64,000 bases of DNA from Pyrenophora tritici-repentis (taxonomy: Eukaryota > Ascomycota > Dothideomycetes > Pleosporales > Pleosporaceae). Position 1 is the stretch's first letter, and every line of letters begins with the position of its first letter. Below the pieces are notes generated by a model. The model did not search any database. It saw only the letters and a list, made by a program, of their open reading frames with translations, and was not told the DNA's origin. The translations under genes were made by a program, and so were the position numbers. This document shows, piece after piece, positions 56,297 to 64,000 of this stretch. The stretch is from assembly GCF_003171515.1 (NCBI RefSeq), contig NC_089390.1, positions 8,622,274 through 8,686,273 on the forward strand, given 5' to 3'.

Positions 56297-57890
56297 CTAG
56301 CTTGTGTCCATCTCATCACCGCCCTTCTTGTCCTTCTCGACGGTCTTCTTGACGCCCTCCAAAAATACCCTGATTGCATCGTCACCACCAAGCGGCATCC
56401 CTGCACCTCTCATATATCCGCCATTCTCAACGTCAATTTTCAGTGCTTGACTAACAGTCGGCAATGCGCCAGTCCTGAGAGCCTCAGTCAGACTGCCTAG
56501 AGCCGCCCTAAGCTGCGGCGCCCGTAGAATCCTGCCTAGGACCTCGACCTTCTCCTCTCGGCTCAGTGTTTGCATGGCCATTTGGGCAGTCTCGGAGTTG
56601 GGGTCAATCTGGTCAACGTCCTCGACTTCCGCTTCTAGTAGAAAGGGCGTCGTGGGGAGCTGTGCGCAGAGAGCGTCGATGACGTCATCGGATGCGTCCT
56701 GTACAGTAGGAAGGGTGTGCGAGGGCCACAGGAAGTCGAGGAGAGGTGCGAAAGGGGCAGATCGCTGTTGCTGCGAGCTGCTACCGGCGTTGCCGCCCTT
56801 GAGCGAGTTCATGAAATCGGCGACAATGGCCGAGACATCGCCTGATCCGGCTCTGTCAATACGTTAGCCATGTGCTTGTGTATTTCGGAACGCAGCAGAA
56901 GTGCGGGAGCGAGCGTGGCGGCGTGGCCAGTGGAAGACGTAGCAGGATGCTTATTTTCTATTGTTGTACATGAGCAGCCAGTGCCAATATGCCATATATG
57001 TTTGGATGGACTTATGCTTCTTTCCAAACGCCGTACCGTAACAGGATATCTTGTGAAACTTGCAAAGACCCTTCGGTGTAGTCTTCCACAGCAGCCCGAA
57101 TCTTCGCGGAGAAGTCGACCGCGCCACGACGCCGCATATGATTCAAATAGACGGGACCTACGCTCGACCTCCATCAGCACCTCCCTCTCTAGACTCTTCG
57201 CCTTCTTCTCGAACATCACCTCCTGTAGCGTCAGCTCCTGCACCCCCCGTGCTACCATGGCGGTTCCGGCTAGACGAATGGTCAATGTCCTCCATGGTCT
57301 CATCCTCGTCGTTGCCGCCAGAAGAGTTGGAAATACCGGCAAGCTCAGCCTGAACGTCAATCTCTTCGCCTGTAAGGAGGAGGTCAACAACCTGTCCGAT
57401 CTTGAGGTCGCGTTCGCTGAACCAGCTTGCGCCACGCGGGTGCTGCGACTTTGATTGTAACCAAAAGAGGTATCGCTGTGAGCTTGAGCTGAACTTGAGG
57501 ACGAATATGCGACCGTCGGTGGGCGAATTGACGTGGTCCGAGTCTTCGGCGGAGTCTTTGCCAGTGTAAGGTTGGAAGGAGCCGTCGCCGGGAATCATGA
57601 TGAGGTCGAGCTCAGACTGGTCAAGAGGCCTGTCACGGGGTCTCCAGCAAAAGTGCACGAATTCTGCAAATGTGAGTTGGTGTACAATGATCCATGGCTG
57701 CTAACAAACCATCTTCGCCCTGGTACAGATAGACGTAGCCAGGTGTCGGCACCGGCTTGACTGTCTGCTGGATGCCTTCTCCGCGCTGGTTCCATTGTCA
57801 GCCGCATGATGCAGCACTGCAGTAATATACGTGACTTACAGTGAGCTCGCACTGGCCTGCCTTGAAGGTGATGAGCGGTTGAATTGACAT
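56297..57890 (-). CDS. 26S proteasome ubiquitin receptor Rpn13/ADRM1
   Basis: Five exons are proposed: 57890-57840, 57785-57710, 57663-57220, 57157-57037 and 56852-56297 (415 residues). Exons 1-3 build the Pru domain (LITFKAGQCELT, PTPGYVYLYQGEDE, FVHFCWRPR, GRIFVLKFSSSSQRYLFWLQ), which binds ubiquitin and Rpn2. An acidic/Gly-rich linker follows. Exon 4 (KIRAAVEDYTEGSLQV) and exon 5 (SGDVSAIVADFMNSLKGG, then LSREEKVEVLGRILRAPQL) form the C-terminal DEUBAD domain that binds the deubiquitinase Uch37. Intron 3 (57158-57219) is the least sure: its donor GTGATG was chosen because it alone restores frame, and the intron itself reads as an open Gly/Glu-rich stretch until its TAG. Intron 4 is long (184 bp). 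It is divergent from the eL6 gene across 227 bp. Confidence 0.9.
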
Positions 57891-58117
57891 GTCTGCGTTG
57901 GTGTGTGGTGTGAGGCAATGATGTTCAAGCTACTGGCCATGTCCGGTGGAGCTCCACGCCCGAAGATGGCCAAAGCGGGGATTACATCAGCAGGCTCGGA
58001 ACAATGTTCGGCCCGGTCACGCGTACGATTGGACAGCTTGGCACACACTGAACACCACGAAAATACGATTGCATCGCCAACACCACCGACCAGCACTAAC
58101 GACCACAGCGAAACGAA
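57891..58117. promoter_or_regulatory. Bidirectional promoter, Rpn13 / eL6
   Basis: Only 227 bp separate the start codons of a proteasome subunit and a ribosomal protein gene placed head to head. No TATA box is evident. CACCGACCAGCACTAACGAC precedes the eL6 start. Confidence 0.55.
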
Positions 58118-58935
58118 ATGGCGGCCACACAAGAGGACACGAAGCCCACCACCAAGAAGTTCTCCAAGGGGGAGAGGTCGATACCGCACCACTCGCAGAA
58201 GGCCAGCAAGTACTACCCTGCTGAGGACGTCGCTGTCCCCAAGAAGGTACGTTTGCGATAGCAGAAGGGAATGATGAAAGAGCAGGACTGCATTGGCATT
58301 GGGAAACATTCACTGCGATAGCATGCGGCGGTTGTGCTTTCGCCGAACTATGACCATGACAGAATCAATTGGAACTTCCACTAACTGCGACCCAAGGCCC
58401 GCAAGTCTGTCCGCCCTGCGAAGGTCCGCCAGTCTCTCCAGCCTGGTACCGTTGTCATCCTCCTTGCAGGTCGCTTCCGCGGCAAGCGCGTCGTTGTCCT
58501 CAAGCACCTGTCCCAGGGTGTCCTCCTTGTCACTGGTCCCTTTAAAGTCAACGGTGTTCCTCTCCGACGAGTAAATGCCCGATATGTCATCGCCACCTCC
58601 ACCAGTGTCGATCTCAGCGGCGTAGACGAGACGGTTCTGGAGAAGGCCAGCCAGGACGGCTACTTCACCAAGGATAAGGCTGCCCACAAGCCTGGCGAGG
58701 ATGCTTTCTTCAAGCAGGGCGAGAAGCCCGAGGTGCGTAAACATGACAATAGCGATATATGCAGAGCTGACAATTGCGACAGAAGAAGGAGACATCCAAG
58801 GACCGTGTCGAGGACCAGAAGGCCGTCGACAAGGCTCTTTTGGCTACCATCAAGAAGGAGGCTCACCTCGTCGACTACCTCGGTGCCAGCTTCAGCCTCC
58901 GCAGCTCAGACAGGCCTCACCAGATGGTCTTTTAA
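58118..58935 (+). CDS. Large-subunit ribosomal protein eL6
   Basis: Three exons, 58118-58246, 58397-58732 and 58783-58935, give 205 residues; introns are 150 and 50 bp, the first being long as is usual near the 5' end of ribosomal protein genes. The N-terminal tail is basic ([13 protein letters not shown]). The KOW-type core is [20 protein letters not shown], followed by [25 protein letters not shown], and the C-terminus is [20 protein letters not shown], then RPHQMVF, the family's normal end. It is a cytosolic 60S subunit protein and all blocks are intact. Confidence 0.97.
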
Positions 58936-59390
58936 GCGACGGATCACGATCGGGCATTCGGCGTTCAGTGCATGGGATGAAAGATGACTTCGGCATACTG
59001 CAGCCGTACTAGCGAGGGTCAAAGAACCGCAGCGGCAGGGCAGCCAATTTTTTTTCATGGAGGAAACCGACGAGGCATTTACCATAAGACTTTATAACAA
59101 GCGAGCGAATCCGAGACGGTCCAAAACTGAATATTTGGTCTCCGCTTGCGTGATGTCATAGTCGGGCGTTCAATGGGCGCGGTATATACTGGGTGGTAAT
59201 CGAGTCGAGTACTGATGCATGAAATAGAGATACAGGCGTTCCAATATTCGACCGATTGTTGCCCCGACTGCTACCTGACCTCCAAGCGAAATGACGTAAG
59301 GTTACCAGAAACGACAGCTACATGAACCACTTGCGCCCATCCAAACTAACCTTTGTTTAATACCATTATCATAGGTCTACCCTCACTGAC
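58936..59390. other. Intergenic, tail-to-tail
   Basis: 455 bp between the 3' ends of the eL6 and fatty-acid-hydroxylase-like genes. An ATTTTTTTTC run at about 59046 is the only clear sequence feature. Confidence 0.5.
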
Positions 59391-60492
59391 CTACTTCTTT
59401 CCCCGCCCCTTCCTTCCTCTCCCAAACTTGCTTGCCAATCCATTCGCCGCCTCTCCCGCTCCATCAATAGTTTTGCTTGCCTTGCCCTCCACATTATGCT
59501 TCTCCATCTCCGCCTTTAGATCCTCTACAACGTCTTTGCCCAATGTTGTTCCGTGGCACCAGTCTAACACACCCAAGCACCCATAGTTACCCTCTCCTTC
59601 ACTCATCATATGCGCATCGGCACGACGTGCCATGCCATTCAGCATGATGGTTGATGGAAGAACGTTGTAGCCAGAGTACACGAATGTTTCCTCAAGGCTA
59701 AAGATGGCGATCAGAACCAGGTAGGTGAGAATATGCATACGCATTGCGATAGCGGGAATATACAGAGGTACAAAGCGATGCAAAAGATGACACACAGGAT
59801 GATCGTAGTTTGCAGCGAAAGAGTAGGGGATACGGATGTTGTGATGCCAAGTCTGATGCAAAGAGGCAAGCGCACCACCTGATGGGGCGTGTAGGAGGTG
59901 TGTGTGGATATAGTATTGAAGGATCTTGTTCGTCCATTAGCAAGTACCAATTTGAAAAGCAATTATATCGGTATCTTACATTCCGAGAAACAAGACCGAT
60001 AACCCCCTGTTTGACCATGGTCCACGGGTTAGGTAAATGGTTCAACCCCCATCTACTCCCTTTGATAAGCAGCAAACTTCTCATCTGCAGCACGTCCGTC
60101 ACAAGAAACTCAACGCCCGCTTGCAACGCAACGGTAAGTAATACGTTGGCACAACTCCACGCCACCACTCTTCTCACGCCTCTCGCGCCGCCCTTTTGGT
60201 TACTGGGGATACCCCATTGACCCTGGCTCTTGAATTCAATCGCTAGACTGGGTATCCCTATGTCGAAGAGCAGGAAAATGAGGCTGGGGATTATATACAG
60301 TGATAACCGGAGGACCATGGGCGCGATGAGCTCGAGCTGCAGCGGTGAATATGATGCGGCGATTGTCGTCCATGCTACGGAGAGGAAGATGAGGTTTAAG
60401 CCTGTGGACCAGGAGCTTAACATTGGTATGGCTAAGAATGAGCCTAGGGGTAAGGCGACGGGGGCTAAGAGGGATGATAGTAGGGCACCCAT
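59391..60492 (-). CDS. Fatty acid hydroxylase/sterol desaturase superfamily membrane protein
   Basis: Two exons, 60492-59980 and 59924-59391, give 348 residues; the intron is 55 bp. Four or five hydrophobic segments occur (LSSWSTGLNLIFLSVAW, LSLYIIPSLIFLLFDIG, ILTYLVLIAIFSLEETFVYSG). Exon 2 carries the di-iron histidine motifs: IHTHLLH, LHQTWHHN (H-x3-HH) and YDHPVCHLLH. The later cluster, usually HxxHH, appears as ADAHMMSEGEGNYG, so it is partly degenerate but of a pattern seen in fungal members of the family as I recall. The C-terminus is basic (GRGRKGRGKK), like an ER-retention tail. It probably hydroxylates or desaturates a lipid in the ER. The substrate cannot be assigned. Confidence 0.87.
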
Positions 60493-60876
60493 GTTTAGTC
60501 TTACTTGGGTGCAAATTTAGTAAAAACGGGTTAGAGAAAATGTTGGAGGTTATCATGTGAGAAAGCGGGCAACAATTTTGGTGGTGTTGAACATGTTGCG
60601 ATGACGTAAGTTGGTCGGAGAACTTGGTTTCTGGCCGTAGGTTAGATGGATGGGAGCATGTGTGCCTGTTTTGGTGAAACAGGCCAAGTTCTAGTCTTGT
60701 GAGCATCGCAAAATGACTTGCGAAGAGTATATCTGGACTGAGCTGTATTTTCTGGACATATTCTCATTGATCGTGAAGGCTGCGCAATTATTCCCATCAC
60801 CGCCTCATGCACGAGCTGGTCCTTGGGCTCCTCATCACAGCGTTCAGCGATTCCTACCATGACTCTTTCAAGTATC
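60493..60876. other. Intergenic
   Basis: Upstream of the hydroxylase-like gene and downstream of the decayed gene, both on the minus strand. No coding signal is seen. Confidence 0.45.
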
Positions 60877-61799
60877 AGAGCTTAGCTACCGTCCTTTCGT
60901 TTTCGATAACACGCTGCATGCTGTTTGTGAGTCGCTCGTACTTCAACTGCCACGCAGCAGCCTGCTCTCTCGCCTCGCTCGACCTCTAGGGAAGAGATTT
61001 TTGCCGACTTTGTAAGTTCTTCGTCGTAGAATTCCATCAACGTTTACTCTAATAACGCCTTACTACTTTCTTGAAGACGCTCGTGCTCGTCCCGCAAACG
61101 CTGGGCGAAGACCTCAAAATCGTCTTTGATATGCTTCATGCGCTCCTCAAACTACCCATGGTCAGATTTGTATAACAATAGTTATGATGATGGTTGACTT
61201 ACGATAATGCTACTGAAATCTTTGCCTTCGTCAGAACTCGCAGCTCCCATGTCAGAATCCGTATCTTCCTTGTCGCTGTTCTCTTCTTCGACACGCCACT
61301 CAGTGTTCATCTTCTTCCTATCCAGGCCTCTCGCAATATCCTAGCATACCGACGCAAAGTTTCGCTTGATACTAAAAGGCATTGAGCGTATAAACTTTCT
61401 CTAGCCTTTTAGCTCGAAAACATAGTTAATAAGCGATATGAATTTTTCCATGCCAATCGGGTCGGACAAGGACGGCCAGATCCAGGAAAAGGGCTCATGG
61501 AGTTTGATATTGTGGTAGTCGGATTCATCGACGCGATCGTGATTGTCTTCCATGATGAATACCTTTCCAGGCCGCCACCTGTTAAGTATAAAGTGAACTT
61601 TGGATGTTTCAGTGGTTTTCTTTTTGGCCTTTCGCGAGATGGAGCCGATATGGAGTTTCCCTTTGGTAAAGTCTACCCGTAAGAATTCGTAGGACCGGGG
61701 CGCTGGAAGGCGGGCAGAATCTTCGGGACAGTTTGCTCTAGCCCATTCTTTTCATTGTTTAAGCGTTTTAATCGGCTCCTTCTTGCCGGAGACGGGCAT
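60877..61799 (-). pseudogene. Decayed fungal gene with several in-frame stops
   Basis: From the ATG at 61799 (MPVSGKKEPIKTLKQ) one frame carries protein-like sequence through TGA 61754-61752, TAG 61403-61401 and TAG 61343-61341. Between them it reads SYEFLRVDFTKGKLHIGSIS, KVHFILNRWRPGKVFIMEDN and SDPIGMEKFISLINYVFELKG. An intron (61202-61152, 51 bp, GTAAGT..GTAG) joins GKDFSSII to FEERMKHIKDDFEVFAQRLRD. The frame then meets TAA at 61046-61044, continues (LMEFYDEELTKSAK), and a +/-1 shift near 60985 leads to a coiled-coil end (SSEAREQAAAWQLKYERL) stopping at 60877. Each stop is one C-to-T step from Arg or Gln codons. A short live product from ATG 61310 (about 71 residues) cannot be excluded, and splicing could bypass the TAA. 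No family is recognised. Confidence 0.6.
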
Positions 61800-62291
61800 T
61801 ACTGGCAACTGGGGTGGTGCGGTTGGTACTCTGGGGAATGCTCTTTGAAAAGAGCAAGAAGGCTATCAGGAGAAGAAAGGAAATAATGGGTGCTTTTCGA
61901 TAGGTGATGAAGCTTAGTAAACAATGACCTCAGGTGGGACTCTGATCCATGGTTGAAAGCGTGGACCCTTGTTCTTGGATACTGTATTCATTTGCTTTCT
62001 GAGTGCGATTCAGCTCCACAGGTCCCTCAACACCTGCATACTATTCTATTTCCTTTCCTCTTCTTGAAAGTGGGTATGTTTCTGAAGAACTCTGCTTTTT
62101 TACTCGCTTTTTAGACAAATTCATGGTTCGATCAGCCTCAACAGGGAAAGCAAGCCACTATTTCTAATCTATCTCACAGCCTTGGCGTACCAAATGGAAG
62201 AACCATCGACCGATTACATGATATTGACGAGAGCTCTACCGAGTTTTTCACAATTTCCCTGAATCACAGCCCCCAAAACTCCGACTGCCAT
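61800..62291. other. Intergenic
   Basis: 492 bp between the quinone oxidoreductase 3' end and the decayed gene. A GGTTCGATC phrase at 62125 resembles a tRNA B box but has no tRNA around it. Confidence 0.45.
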
Positions 62292-63516
62292 CTATGGCGT
62301 CAAAATCAACTTACCCGTTGTTTTCCTACTCTGAATGTCCTCCGTAGCCCTTACAATATCGCTTAGAGGGTACACATCATGGATCTTGACATTGAAGCCA
62401 TCCTTTTCGATGAAACTCCACAGCTCCTTTGCCGCAGACTGGAATTCCTCGCGTGTGGCGATGTAGCCGAAGAGTGTAGGGCGAACGAGCTTGACGTTCT
62501 TGGCTGCCAGACGACTACGCAATCTGTCAGTTACTTCTTTCTGCGACAAAAAACAGGGTAAAGACACATACGCAAGGCTGAACCCCTCAACAGGACCAGA
62601 CGCATTCCCAAAAGACACCATTGACCCCTTCCGTCTCACAACAGCAAGTGAGCTATCAAACGTCGATTTGCCCACTGAATCAAAGACCGCATGCACACCC
62701 TCACCACCCGTAATCTCCAGCACCTCCTTTACAAACAAATTCCGATCTTCCTCATGGTATTCCAACAGCACTTCCGCACCATTCGCCTTGGCAAGATTTC
62801 TCTTCTCCTCGGTACTAGCCGTTGCAATGACATGCGCTCCAACTGACTTCAGCAACTGACATAGCCACAAGCCTACGCCACCAGCCGCGGCAGTAACCAG
62901 GACCCAATCACCTTTCTTCACTTCATGCGCGTCGCGGATCAGGGTCACAGCGGTAAGTGCCTGTAGGATGGATGCAGCTGCCGTTTTGGTGTCAATTGAG
63001 TCCGGGATGGGGACGGTGGAGTTTGCAGGGGCAGAAGTATATTCTGCGTAAGCGTGTTGTGCCAAGTATGCTACGCGCGTTCCTGGACTGAGATCGGAAG
63101 GTGCGTTCGGGCCTACAGCAGCAATTGTGCCGCTGCCTTCGCGGCCGAGGATATAGGGAAACTTTGGGGGATTGTAGACACCTGAGCGGAAGTACCTGGA
63201 TGTCTGTTAAGTATGAGCAGTGTAAATGTCGCGGAGAAGCTCACGTGTCAATGTAGTTTATGCCGATGTACTCGTTCTTGACAAGTACCTCGCCTTCCTT
63301 TGGCTCGGGCACTGGCACATCCGCGTATTGCAAGACATCTGTTCCGCCGGTCTTCTGAATGAAGACGGCCTTCATAGTCTTAGGAAGAGAGGCCATTGTT
63401 CGGAATGTAGGTGGTCGCGGACCGAGCTGCGAGCTGAGGGAAACGAGTCTTGCTGATGCAGTAGTTGATCTAGAGAACAAATGAGCTGGCCGTGCAAGGC
63501 GTAAAGCTAGAGTCAT
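62292..63516 (-). CDS. Quinone oxidoreductase (zeta-crystallin type, MDR family)
   Basis: Three exons, 63516-63245, 63195-62572 and 62523-62292, give 375 residues; introns are 49 and 48 bp. Two in-frame ATGs exist: 63516 adds a basic, Ser/Arg-rich presequence (LALRLARPAHLFSRSTTASA) typical of mitochondrial import, while 63396 gives the plain enzyme (MASLPKTMKAVFIQKTGG). The GroES-like domain includes YIDTYFRSGVYNPPKFPYIL and GREGSGTIAAVG. The NADPH Rossmann motif is VTAAAGGVGLWLCQLLK. No zinc-ligand Cys cluster is present, as expected for quinone reductases. It performs one-electron or NADPH-dependent reduction of quinones or enones. The second intron is open in frame, so unspliced mRNA would add 16 residues. 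Confidence 0.94.
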
Positions 63517-64000
63517 GAACCACGAGAGATACCTAGGTAGATTGACAAGTTCAATGTGCAATTACAGGCTTCGGTAGCTTTAAGCTATCGTATGATGATA
63601 AATAGACGGTGTTAACTTTATGTCCGAAATTTGCGAGATGTCAAGAGAGCCCCACATCCCCCGCACACGTCATTAACGTCTCAATTCGCGACTTTGGGGT
63701 CCGTTCATCACGCCCTGTGATGATACATCATGACCGAATCCAGCTGGGAATGTACATGCTAGCAGAATTGACGTGGAACTTCGCTGATTAAGTGGCACGG
63801 CATTGACCGGGTCCAAACCTCGTAGTACGTAGGGCGCGTCAAGACGCTTGTTGATGGGTGTCTGGCCTAACTACTAGCCTAGGTTGGTAATTCCTGCCCT
63901 GTTGGTAATATGGGTACTAAGCCGATAATCGGCTCCAGATCCTACAACTAGCCGACTGCTTGCCCTAAGCAGTAAAGACTACAGCCAGGTATTCATATGA
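63517..64000. other. Right end, no gene seen
   Basis: Upstream of the quinone oxidoreductase. Short inverted phrases with CCTAACTACTAGCCTAGG lie near 63870. No coding region is supported before the window ends. Confidence 0.45.

Noticed and set aside
62123..62135. GGTTCGATC resembling a tRNA B box
   Set aside because: No A box at the right distance and the flanks do not fold into a cloverleaf.

Overview
The window reads as nuclear DNA of a filamentous ascomycete, most likely a dothideomycete (Pleosporales-like). The basis is gene style rather than any search. Genes are split by short introns, mostly 46-65 bp with GTRNGT donors and CTAAC/CTGAC-type branch sites. Housekeeping genes are eukaryotic, and there are secreted GH11 and GH15 enzymes and fungal-only proteins. 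Coding exons were assembled by following reading frame across GT..AG (once GC..AG) boundaries; exon coordinates are given in each entry.

Layout. 1-9.3 kb: a berberine-bridge-type FAD oxidase and a SulP sulfate permease, each surrounded by gene-poor DNA. 9.3-18.6 kb: a fungal TPR-like protein, a Gln/Pro-rich protein, a p24 (Emp24) cargo receptor and a SANT protein rich in WG/GW dipeptides. 18.6-21.9 kb: repeats and a decayed coiled-coil gene. 21.9-34.9 kb: GH15 glucoamylase, a fused succinyl-CoA ligase-like protein, a Bqt4-like APSES membrane protein, RhoGDI, an unknown acidic protein and the AP-3 beta subunit. 34.9-46.4 kb: the accessory part. It has a 3.2 kb gene-poor stretch with an inverted repeat, a GH11 xylanase, small or broken fungal-specific genes, a class III aminotransferase beside an SDR, and a gene cut in two by an 824 bp hAT element with perfect 8 bp target duplications. 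46.4-63.5 kb: MYND protein, single-pass surface protein, CCT1 and prolyl-tRNA synthetase (divergent), an LTR-like relic, a small hypothetical gene, Rpn13 and ribosomal protein eL6 (divergent), a fatty-acid-hydroxylase-like membrane protein, a second decayed gene, and a quinone oxidoreductase.

How the parts relate. There is no clear multi-gene pathway. The proteostasis and translation genes (CCT1/ProRS, Rpn13/eL6) lie in head-to-head pairs with short shared promoters. Secretory functions (Emp24, AP-3 beta, RhoGDI, secreted glycosidases) are spread along the window. The most distinctive signals are signs of genome defence and mobile DNA: the hAT insertion, and two pseudogenes whose in-frame stops can all be explained by C-to-T changes, as expected from repeat-induced point mutation. 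A third broken gene shows a frame change instead. No tRNA, rRNA or CRISPR was recognised.
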